Source of the DNA: an uncultured Flavobacteriales bacterium
GTDB lineage: Bacteria > Bacteroidota > Bacteroidia > Flavobacteriales_D > Sanyastnellaceae
Assembly: GCA_937996585.1 (NCBI GenBank)
Contig: CALKUW010000163.1
Span: 1 to 7,688, forward strand
Direction of reading: 5' to 3'
Length of the DNA stretch: 7,688 nt
Positions 1 through 6,806 of the stretch are shown here, one piece after another. A program made the translations under genes and the position numbers. Positions within the stretch are counted from its first letter, which is position 1. The number at the start of each line of letters is the position of its first letter. A model generated the notes under the pieces. It had not been told where the DNA came from, searched no databases, and saw only the letters and a list, made by a program, of their open reading frames with translations.

Positions 1-121
1 CCCGCAGGTCCGCGCACACCAGGGCGTCGGCGACCACCTCCGCCTCCTCCGCCAGTGCCCCGCCGCCCTGCAGGACCTGTGCCACGAACCGCCGAAGGTC
101 TTCGGCTCTGTAGCGCGACAT
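1..121 (-). CDS. Ldh_2-family malate/L-lactate-type dehydrogenase, N-terminal 40 codons (runs off left edge)
   Basis: This is the beginning of a second NAD(P)-dependent oxidoreductase of the Ldh_2 (malate/L-lactate dehydrogenase, PF02615) family; the rest lies outside the window. The ATG is at 121-119. The visible peptide starts MSRYRAEDLRRF and reaches EEAEVVADALVCADLR, which matches the family's N-terminal helix and the stretch just before the catalytic SHG motif. It aligns without gaps to residues 13-52 of the complete Ldh_2 protein at 4916-6031, where the matching piece is AEIVADVLVRAEARG. The gene follows the two permease genes on the same strand after a 163-bp spacer and probably belongs to the operon. 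No strong Shine-Dalgarno sits directly before this ATG. A GTG at 133 would add four residues, and the ATG also overlaps the stop of a possible 12-codon upstream reading frame (TGATG). The family match is fairly secure; the substrate is unknown. Confidence 0.8.
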   Translation of the reverse strand, partial: MSRYRAEDLRRFVAQVLQGGGALAEEAEVVADALVCADLR

Positions 122-159
122 CAGTCCATCCACGCGCCGCCCCACCGCGCTTCCTTCAT
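121..159 (-). CDS. possible 12-codon leader peptide coupled to the downstream dehydrogenase
   Basis: An ATG at 159-157 is preceded by a good AGGAG ribosome site (5 nt spacing) and opens a 12-codon frame, MKEARWGGAWMD, whose TGA overlaps the ATG of the downstream Ldh_2 gene by one base (TGATG). Such an arrangement permits termination-reinitiation, which would explain why the dehydrogenase itself has no clear Shine-Dalgarno. The same frame is open further upstream to a GTG near 263, giving about 47 codons of low-complexity Gly/Ala-rich sequence, so chance is a serious alternative. No homologue is recognised. It is listed as a possible translational signal rather than as a confirmed protein. Confidence 0.25.
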   Translation of the reverse strand: MKEARWGGAWMD

Positions 160-284
160 GTCGGCTCCTGCGGCGCCGCACCACTGGAAGGCGCCCGCCC
201 CGGGCCCACGCCCAGCTTCTCGCAATAGGCCCTGCCACGGTCTCGCTACACCCTCACCGGACACCTCTTGCCCTCAACCCTCGC

Positions 285-1130
285 CTACAACTTGGTCGCG
301 CCCGCTGTCAGACCCGCCACGAAACCACGCCTGAACAGCCCGTAAAGCAGCAGTATCGGGAGCGCAGACACAACCGCCCCGGCCATCAACGCGCCCCAGT
401 AAAACACGTCTCCCCTCACCAGCTCCGTAAGAAGTCCTACCGGCAGCACCTTCTGGGCACTCCGGGACACGAACGCCAGCGCGTAAATCATGTGTCCCCA
501 CGCCAACGTGAACGAGAACAGCACCACCGTGACGACTCCCGGAGCTGCGACAGGTAGCACCACGCTCACCAGCGCCCGAACCCGGGACGCTCCATCCACC
601 TGTGCGCTTTCCTCCAGTTCGCGAGGGATCCCCTTGAGATATCCCGTCAGCAGCCACGTCGAGAAGGGCACTGTGAACGTAGGGTAGGTCACTACGAGAG
701 CCCACAGTCTATCCATCAGCCCCAACGCCGCCACCACCTGCGCGAGCGGAACAAAAAGCAGCGTCGGCGGCACCAAATAGCCCAAGAACACCGCCAGCGA
801 CAGCGCTCCCTGCCCAGGGAAGCTCATCCGGGCAATAGCATACGCCCCCGGCACAGCCGCGGTTACTGTGATACACGTCGTAACAACACTCACCACCATC
901 GAGTTACGCAGCCACGTGACGAACGGGCTCCGCCGTAGCAGCAACTCGTAGTGCTCCACCGTCACACCCTCTCGTATCCACAAAGGCACAGCGCTCAAAT
1001 CGTAAAGTTCCCTGTTCGTTTTCAGGCTGGTAAGCACCATCCACACGAATGGAAAAACGAGAAACACTGTCGCCGTGACCACGACCGCCCAAGCCACCGA
1101 CCTGCGTAGCCGCACGCCGCGCCTAGCCAT
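285..1130 (-). CDS. ABC sugar-type transporter permease, MalG-like (CUT1 family)
   Basis: This is an inner-membrane subunit of a carbohydrate-uptake (CUT1-type) ABC importer, 281 residues, the usual MalG length. Six hydrophobic segments fall near residues 11-35, 75-99, 109-133, 142-162, 199-221 and 245-266. The cytoplasmic EAA loop that docks the ATPase is at about 171-198, with EESAQVDG followed by the conserved LP at 192-193. The C-terminus is short and cytoplasmic (GATKL). The start at 1130 is chosen because GGAGAGGAGT lies directly upstream and the protein then begins with a short basic MARRGVRLRRS tail; an in-frame start at 1244 would add 38 unlikely residues inside the preceding gene. 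The gene overlaps the stop of the MalF-like permease by 8 bases (ATGGCTAG), so the two are probably translationally coupled and form a heterodimer. Substrate class is inferred from the family only; CUT1 importers also carry polyols and some sugar acids. Confidence 0.93.
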   Translation of the reverse strand: MARRGVRLRRSVAWAVVVTATVFLVFPFVWMVLTSLKTNRELYDLSAVPLWIREGVTVEHYELLLRRSPFVTWLRNSMVVSVVTTCITVTAAVPGAYAIARMSFPGQGALSLAVFLGYLVPPTLLFVPLAQVVAALGLMDRLWALVVTYPTFTVPFSTWLLTGYLKGIPRELEESAQVDGASRVRALVSVVLPVAAPGVVTVVLFSFTLAWGHMIYALAFVSRSAQKVLPVGLLTELVRGDVFYWGALMAGAVVSALPILLLYGLFRRGFVAGLTAGATKL

Positions 1131-2076
1131 ACTCCTCTCCGCGTCGCACGATCCGTAGGGTGAGGTAGGAAGCCACCACCAAGACCGGAAACATCCACAG
1201 AACGATCGCCGCGCCTCGCCCAATAAGGGTGCCTTCCAACCCAACTTGGAAAGCGTACGTCGCGAACAAATGCGTCCGGTTCAACGGCCCTCCCCGCGTC
1301 AGAATGTAAATGATCTCGAAATCTGCAACCGTCATCACGGTTGAGTATAGCACAACCAGACTCAGGATCGGTCGCATCAACGGCAAAGTCACTCGCACAA
1401 AACTCTGCACAGGACCTGCTCCATCTGTCTCAGCAGCCTCGTAGAACTCCCGAGGGATGGACAGCAGTCCCGCTAAAAACACCGTCGCAAAAAACGGCAG
1501 GCCCCGCCAGACGTTCACAAGGATTACAGCAACTCGGGCCCAGGTACTGTCCGCCAGCCACGGGATCCCCGCGTCTTGAAGCCCTATAGCCCGCAACACC
1601 CAATTGATCACGCTGAACATCGGGTCGAACATCCACCACCAAGCCAGGGCGGTGATCGATACTGGCACCACCCAGGGGAGAAGGAGCAGCGCACGCAGCA
1701 CGGCCGCTCGTTCGCCCAGCGCCGCCAACGCGACCGCCAGTCCAAGGCCAGCTACCGCCTTGATGGCGACGGCGACGATCGTGTACAAAGCCGCGTTCCG
1801 CAGCGCCTGCAGAAAAATCGAGTCCCGAAGGAGCGCCGCGAAGTTCCCCAAGCCCACAAAGCTACCGGCAGCCCCTATAGCCTTGTCAGTCAAGCTCATG
1901 TATAATGCAGAAAAAAGCGGATACGCGATCAGCCCGAAGACCACAAGCCCCACGGGCCCCACCATAGCCACCGCCAGCCGCGAGTCAGCCCCCGATCCCC
2001 GTCCGCCACCCCGCCGCGATGGATCCTTCCTCGCCTCTAAGCCCTGTATCGCGCCCGTAACTCCCGATCCGCCCAT
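1123..2076 (-). CDS. ABC sugar-type transporter permease, MalF-like (CUT1 family)
   Basis: This is the partner permease of the importer, 317 residues. After a charged Gly/Arg-rich cytoplasmic tail of about 32 residues, hydrophobic spans lie near 36-60, 95-119, 128-149, 181-204, 235-258 and 288-309. The EAA loop is at about 211-236 (FYEAAETDGA, then LP at 231-232). The LTRGGPLNRT stretch at 259-268 before the last span is typical of MalF/UgpA-type subunits. The ATG at 2076 is preceded by GAGGT at a good distance and overlaps the end of the upstream binding-protein gene by 40 bases. That is long for an operon overlap, so a shorter start cannot be excluded (next internal Met at residue 38, inside the first span and therefore unlikely). 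It works with the MalG-like protein to form the translocation channel; the energising ATPase is not encoded in the window. Confidence 0.93.
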   Translation of the reverse strand: MGGSGVTGAIQGLEARKDPSRRGGGRGSGADSRLAVAMVGPVGLVVFGLIAYPLFSALYMSLTDKAIGAAGSFVGLGNFAALLRDSIFLQALRNAALYTIVAVAIKAVAGLGLAVALAALGERAAVLRALLLLPWVVPVSITALAWWWMFDPMFSVINWVLRAIGLQDAGIPWLADSTWARVAVILVNVWRGLPFFATVFLAGLLSIPREFYEAAETDGAGPVQSFVRVTLPLMRPILSLVVLYSTVMTVADFEIIYILTRGGPLNRTHLFATYAFQVGLEGTLIGRGAAIVLWMFPVLVVASYLTLRIVRRGEEYG

Positions 2077-3377
2077 CGAATGACCTCAGCAGTCGACATC
2101 TCACCCGTCACCGCCTTCGCAAACATCACCGGAATGACAAAGGCCGTGTACACAAGCTGCGCCGCTTCCCCAGCGGGGCCCGGCCACCCTGGCACCGCCA
2201 GCTGTTCGCGACTCGGCTCGTAGAACCGCAGTACCCGTTCACCCCGCCAGTACGGATGCTCCCTAAGCCGTCTCAGGAACGGTTGGTTGTAACCCATTGA
2301 CGCTTCCACTTGCCTCCCGTAGTTCTCGGGCCGCAACAGGAACCGAATCAGATCCTTCGCCAATTCCACATTCGGCGAAAACCGCCAAATACCCAGCGCC
2401 AGAGTACTGGCACTCCGAAATCGCCCTTTGGGCCCCCGCGGCATAGGCACGTGGTCGATCTTCTCCGCAATCGGCAGCCGTTGGAGCTTTGCCACTGCCC
2501 AAATACTCGGCGCATTCGGAGTCCACGACCCAGCCCCGGCCAGCATGAATCGGTTATTCGCCGCATCATCCCACCCGAGAACCTCCCTGGGCATGAACCG
2601 GAACAGCCTTTTCGCGTACTCCACAGCCGCCGCCGTCTCCGCGGAATCAATCACCACGTTCCCCCGCTCGTCTACTGTCCGTGCACCAAAGGACCACAAC
2701 AGCGGGTACAACGCGTCGTTCGCGTCAAACGTTTGACTAATAGCCATGCCCACCGGTGCCCCAAGACGGTGAAGCCGCTCCGCCGCCTCCAGAAAGCCGC
2801 TCCAGTCCAACGCAGCAACGTTCGCCGAGCCCATGCCGATCCGGCCCCAGTGCTCCGTGTTGATAGTTGCCGGGAAGCTCCAGTAGTACCAGGGAATCCC
2901 ATACCACCGGTTGTCCAGGAACGCCAGATACCGCGCCAGCGAAAGCCACGGCCCCGACTCCCGCTCCAGCGCCTCCGCCACATCGTCCAACGGAACGAGA
3001 TGTCGCCGGTACAGTGCGGTATCGAACACACGCAACTGAACGATGTCGTGGCCCCTTCGGGCCTCCGCCTCAGCGGCCAATCTCGCTGGAATGTCACGGT
3101 AGGCGATAAAATCTACCCGCGCCGCCACACCCCGCTGCGCCGCCCACGTCGCCACCTGTCGCTCGAGCTCCGGGTTATAGGCAGGAACAAAGTGACTCCA
3201 GTGCATGATGCTCACGGTCTGGGCCGGTGCACCACGCGCGGGTCGTACCAAAAACGAATATCCTCCGAGCACCGCTGCGCCACCGAGTGCTCCGGCCACC
3301 TTTAGCAACTCCCGGCGCGTAACCACCTTTTTCCCAAGCTCCGCTCCCAGTCTCTCTATGTCCATCTCCCTTACCAC
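2037..3377 (-). CDS. Tat-exported ABC solute-binding protein 1 (CUT1 family)
   Basis: This is the extracytoplasmic substrate-binding component that delivers ligand to the adjacent permeases, 446 residues, typical of SBP family 1. A twin-arginine signal is visible: TRRELLKVAG at 20-29, a Gly/Ala/Leu-rich hydrophobic core to about 44 and an APA-Q cleavage site around 50-53. There is no lipobox Cys, so it is probably released or loosely held. Export by Tat implies folding before export. Family landmarks are IPWYYWSFPATINTEHW (161-177), GWDDAANNRFML (268-279) and EASMGYNQPFLR (358-369), the usual C-lobe hinge region. It is roughly 70% identical by eye to the protein encoded just upstream (3571-4893), collinear over its length. 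The start is uncertain: GTG at 3377 has AGGAGG close upstream, while ATG at 3365 is four codons further in. The ligand is unknown. Confidence 0.93.
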   Translation of the reverse strand: MVREMDIERLGAELGKKVVTRRELLKVAGALGGAAVLGGYSFLVRPARGAPAQTVSIMHWSHFVPAYNPELERQVATWAAQRGVAARVDFIAYRDIPARLAAEAEARRGHDIVQLRVFDTALYRRHLVPLDDVAEALERESGPWLSLARYLAFLDNRWYGIPWYYWSFPATINTEHWGRIGMGSANVAALDWSGFLEAAERLHRLGAPVGMAISQTFDANDALYPLLWSFGARTVDERGNVVIDSAETAAAVEYAKRLFRFMPREVLGWDDAANNRFMLAGAGSWTPNAPSIWAVAKLQRLPIAEKIDHVPMPRGPKGRFRSASTLALGIWRFSPNVELAKDLIRFLLRPENYGRQVEASMGYNQPFLRRLREHPYWRGERVLRFYEPSREQLAVPGWPGPAGEAAQLVYTAFVIPVMFAKAVTGEMSTAEVIRWADRELRARYRA

Positions 3378-3570
3378 TCCCCTCCTGCCTTTTTTTTACC
3401 GTTTACCCGTTCTCCGCACGATCCACACTGACCGTCCTCCACAAGCCCTCCCCAACCACCCCCGCACTCCTCTCTGAGCCGTCTTGCCTATCCACTTGCC
3501 CCTCGCTCACGCCCCACCTCCAGGCCCACCTCCCTTCTCCCATCTCCGTTCCTTCGGCAACCGGCTCCAC
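3378..3570 (-). promoter_or_regulatory. 193-bp purine-rich spacer between the two binding-protein genes, with G-tract clusters
   Basis: This gap between the two paralogous binding-protein genes holds no supported gene. Read on the coding (minus) strand it is strongly purine-rich and G-rich. One cluster at 3512-3541 has GGG runs separated by short loops and a second lies at 3446-3463; both could form G-quadruplexes in DNA or mRNA. An A8 run lies at 3397-3404 (T8 on plus), followed by the AGGAGG ribosome site of the downstream gene. I find no convincing -35/-10 pair and no hairpin followed by a U-run, so read-through transcription is likely. Roles such as tuning the relative expression of the two binding proteins are inference. 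Confidence 0.45.
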
Positions 3571-4893
3571 TCATCTCCGGTACCGCGCTCCGAGCTCCCG
3601 CGCCGCCCAGCGAATCGCTTCCTTCGTACCGAGTTCACCCGTTACTGCTCTCGCAAACATCACCGGAATAATAAATGCCGTATACGCCAACTGCGCACCT
3701 TCTCCAACCGGGCCCGGCCATCCCGGAACTACCAATTCCTCCCGTACTGGCTCGTAAAATCGCAGCACGCGTTCCTCCCGCCACAACCGGTGCCCACTCA
3801 GTCCACGCAGCAGTGGCTGGTTATAGCCCATCGAGGCCTCGACCTGTCTACTGAAATTCTCCGGCCTCAGGAGAAACCGAACTAAGTCCTTCGCCAATTC
3901 AATGTTCGGAGAAAAACGCCACACACCTAGCGACAACGTCCGTGTCAGTCGGAAACGTCCCTTTGGCCCTCTCGGCATCGGCACGTGATCCAGCTTCTCA
4001 GCTACCGGCAACTTCTGCAGCCGCGCCACCGCCCAAATGCTCGGGCCATTATGAACCCACGACCCGACGCCGCTAAGCATGTATCGGTTATTCGACGCAT
4101 CATCCCAGCCCAATATTTCCCGTGGCATAAGCGGAAAGAGGCGCTTGACATATTCGATAGCTTCCGCCGTCTCTTGGCTATCAATAACGACATTGCCTTT
4201 CTCGTCCACTGCCCGAGCGCCAAACGAATACAGGACGGAGTGAGTGCCCTCCTGCGCATCAAAAGTCTGACTGATAGTCATCGCTACGGGGTGACCTGTT
4301 CGGTGCAGTTCTCGAGCCGACTCAAGGAAAGCACTCCAATCAAGAGCTGCTACGTTTGCAGTCCCCATTCCGATTCTCGCCCAATGCTCAGTGTTGATGG
4401 TCGCCGGCGTGCTATAGTGGTACCAAGGGATAGCCACCCACTTCTCGTGGACCTTGCCCACATACTTAGCCACTGGCATCCAAGGCCCCACGCTGCGCTC
4501 TAATTCCAGCGCTAAATCATCCAAGGGTTGAAGGTGGCGCCAATATAGAGCCGGATCGAAAAGAATCAGCTGAACGACATCGTGGCCGGTGCGGGCCTCT
4601 GCTTCCGCGGCCAGTCTAGGAGGGATGTCGCGAATCGCAAGAAAGTCCACGCGCGCGCCCACCCCCCGCTGCGCAGCCCACGTCGCAACCTGCCGCTCCA
4701 GTTCCGGGTTGAAGGAGGGTACGAAGTGACTCCAGTGCATCATCGTGACCATCCGAGCAGGCGCCGCGCGCGCCGGGCGCACCAAAAAGGAATGCCCACC
4801 GAGAGCTGCCGCGGCACCCAGTGTTCCAGCCACCTTGAAGAACTCTCGGCGGGTTATCACCCGCTCCCCTTCGATCGCTAGAACCTGCTCCAT
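3571..4893 (-). CDS. Tat-exported ABC solute-binding protein 2 (CUT1 family), paralogue of protein 1
   Basis: This is a second periplasmic or extracellular substrate-binding protein, 440 residues. It has a twin-arginine signal TRREFFKVAG at 14-23, an Ala/Gly-rich hydrophobic core and a likely APA-R cleavage site near 44-47. The mature part is collinear with the neighbour at 2037-3377, sharing long identical blocks such as NPELERQVATWAAQRGV, HVPMPRGPKGRF and EASMGYNQP. Differences gather at about 143-163, 213-222 and 274-283, where family structures usually place ligand-contacting loops, so ligand preference may differ (inference). ATG 4893 is chosen because AGGAAGGG lies about five bases upstream and the signal peptide begins at once; an in-frame start at 4959 would overlap the dehydrogenase gene. 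The gap to that gene is 22 bases. Part of the gene, around 4080-4560, looks visibly less GC-rich than its paralogue. It presumably serves the same permease pair. Confidence 0.93.
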   Translation of the reverse strand: MEQVLAIEGERVITRREFFKVAGTLGAAAALGGHSFLVRPARAAPARMVTMMHWSHFVPSFNPELERQVATWAAQRGVGARVDFLAIRDIPPRLAAEAEARTGHDVVQLILFDPALYWRHLQPLDDLALELERSVGPWMPVAKYVGKVHEKWVAIPWYHYSTPATINTEHWARIGMGTANVAALDWSAFLESARELHRTGHPVAMTISQTFDAQEGTHSVLYSFGARAVDEKGNVVIDSQETAEAIEYVKRLFPLMPREILGWDDASNNRYMLSGVGSWVHNGPSIWAVARLQKLPVAEKLDHVPMPRGPKGRFRLTRTLSLGVWRFSPNIELAKDLVRFLLRPENFSRQVEASMGYNQPLLRGLSGHRLWREERVLRFYEPVREELVVPGWPGPVGEGAQLAYTAFIIPVMFARAVTGELGTKEAIRWAARELGARYRR

Positions 4894-4915
4894 ACACACC
4901 CTTCCTCTGTTCTTC

Positions 4916-6031
4916 CTATGACTCCCGACAGGTCGTTTCCCCGGATCTCGACGCCTCACCCGGCTCGTGCCACGGCGGCATTACTGCCAGCGCCTCCCCG
5001 AGGTACACGAGGCGCACCGCGATGTCTTCAGGCAGGAGAATCCCCTCCCGCCGGGCTCGCTGCTCATTGAGCCATTCGAGCTCTCCCGGAATGTATACCC
5101 GATCGTGTCCCTCAGCAGGCGGAAGCACGCGAAACCCCGTCATTAAACGCTCCAGCCGCTGCTTGAACGCCGATGGATCACCAAAAGCCCGGAGATCCAG
5201 GGCCAAGAGCAGCTGGCTGAGACCCTGCGCTGACGTGCGATTGTCGTAAAGCGCCCCTACCTGAGGGCCAAATGGACCTCCCATGAGCACCCCCGTAAGA
5301 ACCTCCACAACCAGAGCGAGGCCTGACCCCTTCGGTCCTCCGAAGGGCAGCACCACGCCCGCCAGGGCGTCGCGGGGGTTCCGCGTCGGCTTCCCGTCTG
5401 GCCCCAGGGCCCAACCCTCTGGAATTTCGTCCCCGCGCTCCGCCGCTCGGATGATTTTCCCTCGAGCAGCTACGCTCATGGCCATGTCCAGGACCACGGG
5501 AATGCTACCCCCTGTGGGTACCGCCACCGCAAGCGGGTTGGTGCCCAAATACGGTCGCGCGGCACCCCACGGGGCCAGAGTGGCGGGAGCGTTGGAAAGT
5601 GCTATCCCGATCATGTCCGCCTCGGCCGCACGCAACACGTAGTAAGCGAGCATGCCGCAGTGATTGCTGTTCCGAACCCCGACAACCCCTACGCCGTACG
5701 TTTGCGCGCGACGGATAGCCTCCTCCATCCCCCGCAGCGCCAGGACTGGTCCCGGGCCGTTGTCCCCGTCCGCGACCGCTATGGGCCCGCTGGTGTGGAC
5801 GACGGTCAAGCGGGGACGAGGGTTCACCAGCCCAAGGCGCAGCCGCTCCACGTAGATGGGGATTCGCATCACGCCGTGCGATGTGATTCCACGCGCCTCT
5901 GCCCGCACCAAGACGTCTGCCACGATTTCCGCGTCGGCCGCAGGAAGCCCGAGCGCCTCGAACAACCGTCGGGTAAACTCATGGAGCGCAGACACCTGAA
6001 CGCGCACTCCTGCCGCGCCTAGATCTGTCAT
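4916..6031 (-). CDS. Ldh_2-family NAD(P)-dependent malate/L-lactate-type dehydrogenase
   Basis: This is a cytoplasmic oxidoreductase of the malate/L-lactate dehydrogenase Ldh_2 family, whose members interconvert 2-hydroxy acids and 2-keto acids (malate, sulfolactate, ureidoglycolate, 2,3-diketogulonate) or reduce cyclic imino acids with NAD(P)H. It has 371 residues, a normal length. Visible family motifs are SHGVMRIPIY at 51-60 with the catalytic-type His52, NSNHCG at 121-126, LGTNPLAVAVP at 162-172, LDMAMSVAARGKI at 181-193, IPEGWA at 203-208, PFGGPKGSGLA at 229-239 and a late IPGE at 315-318. All key positions look intact, so the enzyme is probably active. It lies between the regulator and the binding proteins, so it likely acts on the imported compound or a product of it. 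The ATG at 6031 has GGAGG about 13 bases upstream; a GTG at 5995 aligns exactly with the start of the paralogue at the left edge and is a real alternative. Substrate cannot be assigned. Confidence 0.92.
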   Translation of the reverse strand: MTDLGAAGVRVQVSALHEFTRRLFEALGLPAADAEIVADVLVRAEARGITSHGVMRIPIYVERLRLGLVNPRPRLTVVHTSGPIAVADGDNGPGPVLALRGMEEAIRRAQTYGVGVVGVRNSNHCGMLAYYVLRAAEADMIGIALSNAPATLAPWGAARPYLGTNPLAVAVPTGGSIPVVLDMAMSVAARGKIIRAAERGDEIPEGWALGPDGKPTRNPRDALAGVVLPFGGPKGSGLALVVEVLTGVLMGGPFGPQVGALYDNRTSAQGLSQLLLALDLRAFGDPSAFKQRLERLMTGFRVLPPAEGHDRVYIPGELEWLNEQRARREGILLPEDIAVRLVYLGEALAVMPPWHEPGEASRSGETTCRES

Positions 6032-6088
6032 CGACTTCGCCGACCTCCATCATCTCGAACCCGCAGGTGTACCCAACGAGCGTCCTAG

Positions 6089-6772
6089 CTATTCCTGCTC
6101 CTGCTGCCTGGAAAGCTCCCGGGCTACGTCGTCACGAACACTCCGAATGTGCGCGCGCATCGCGCGCTCCGCAGCGTCCGGGTCCCGCGCACGCAAGGCG
6201 CTCAGGATCGCCTGCATCTCCTGTAGGGAGCGGCTTGGTCTTCCCGGGATCGTGACGGATTTGCGGCGGAGCAAGCGCAGCTGCTCACGGTACATGCGCA
6301 CCGCGGACATCAACCGACGGTTTCGGCTGGCGCGGGCGATTGTGTCGTGGAACTGCGTGTCGAGATGCATGATGTGGGACCAGTCCGCCCGCCGCACAGC
6401 CTCACTGTACAGCTCCAGGGTGTACTCCACCGCCGCCAGCACAACTGGGTCGACCCATAGCGCAGCTAAGCGGGCCCCTATTCCTTCAAGTGCTTCGCGG
6501 ACCTCGTACAGCTCCTGAGCATCCCGAGCCGAAAGCCGCGCAACATATGCGCCCCTGTGCGGAACGAGGACCACCAAACCCTCTGCGGCGAGCAGACGCA
6601 GCGCTTCACGAACAGGGGTGCGGCTGATCCCGAGGTCCGAGGCAATCTTCGTCTCGTCCAAATGGGTGCCGGGCGCAAGCTGCTCGTTCAGGACGGTCCT
6701 TTTAAGAACACTGTAGACCCAGTCGTAGTAGGTCGATGTCCGAGGATTACGCGCCGAGACCGGAAGCTCCAC
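6089..6772 (-). CDS. GntR-family transcriptional regulator, FadR subfamily (FCD domain)
   Basis: This is a DNA-binding regulator, probably controlling the dehydrogenase-transporter operon that follows 58 bases downstream. With the GTG start at 6772 it has 227 residues. The winged helix-turn-helix lies at about 16-77, with PGTHLDETKIASDLGISRTP and VREAL typical of GntR proteins, and the all-helical FCD ligand domain occupies about 84-220. FCD metal-ligand positions are visible in DTQFHD (Asp138, His142) and in the late AMRAHI (His208), but the usual third His in an E-H-x-x-I context reads Met186 (LQEMQAI). Metal or ligand binding may therefore differ from the norm. GTG 6772 is favoured because AGGCGAGG lies six bases upstream. 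The longer in-frame TTG start at 6832 would place the operator and promoter-like sequence inside the gene. FadR-type FCD regulators commonly answer to small carboxylic acids, which fits the neighbours. Confidence 0.9.
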   Translation of the reverse strand: MELPVSARNPRTSTYYDWVYSVLKRTVLNEQLAPGTHLDETKIASDLGISRTPVREALRLLAAEGLVVLVPHRGAYVARLSARDAQELYEVREALEGIGARLAALWVDPVVLAAVEYTLELYSEAVRRADWSHIMHLDTQFHDTIARASRNRRLMSAVRMYREQLRLLRRKSVTIPGRPSRSLQEMQAILSALRARDPDAAERAMRAHIRSVRDDVARELSRQQEQE

Positions 6773-6787
6773 AGGTAGCCTCGCCTT

Positions 6788-6806
6788 TTGTATGCCGTGT
6801 ATACAA
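6788..6806. promoter_or_regulatory. likely operator for the GntR/FadR-type regulator
   Basis: TTGTAT and ATACAA form a perfect 6-bp inverted repeat with a 7-bp spacer. Inside the right arm the shorter palindrome TGTATACA (6798-6805) carries the GTA-TAC core seen in many FadR-subfamily operators. It sits 16 bp upstream of the regulator's GTG start and overlaps the probable -10 region, so autorepression of the whole operon is the simplest reading. Other GTATAC occurrences in the window (near 3682 and 5094) are inside coding sequence and lack this context. Confidence 0.6.

Noticed and set aside
274..705. A 143-codon minus-strand frame overlapping the end of the MalG-like permease.
   Set aside because: It lies in another frame of a clear permease gene, is Gly/Arg-rich and has no family motif.
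1604..2083. A 159-codon plus-strand frame opposite the MalF-like permease.
   Set aside because: It is a shadow of the permease gene with low-complexity Arg/Ser/Pro-rich translation and no motif.
2310..3305. A 331-codon open frame on the plus strand opposite binding protein 1.
   Set aside because: It is antisense to a well-supported gene, is rich in Pro, Arg and His as expected for a GC-rich shadow frame, and has no recognisable domain or ribosome site.
4894..4959. A 22-residue N-terminal extension of binding protein 2.
   Set aside because: It would precede the twin-arginine signal with a long basic stretch and overlap the dehydrogenase gene; ATG 4893 has a good ribosome site.
5088..5101. 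A GTATAC core inside the dehydrogenase gene as an internal operator.
   Set aside because: It lacks the flanking TTGTAT/ATACAA arms and lies in the middle of coding sequence away from any promoter.
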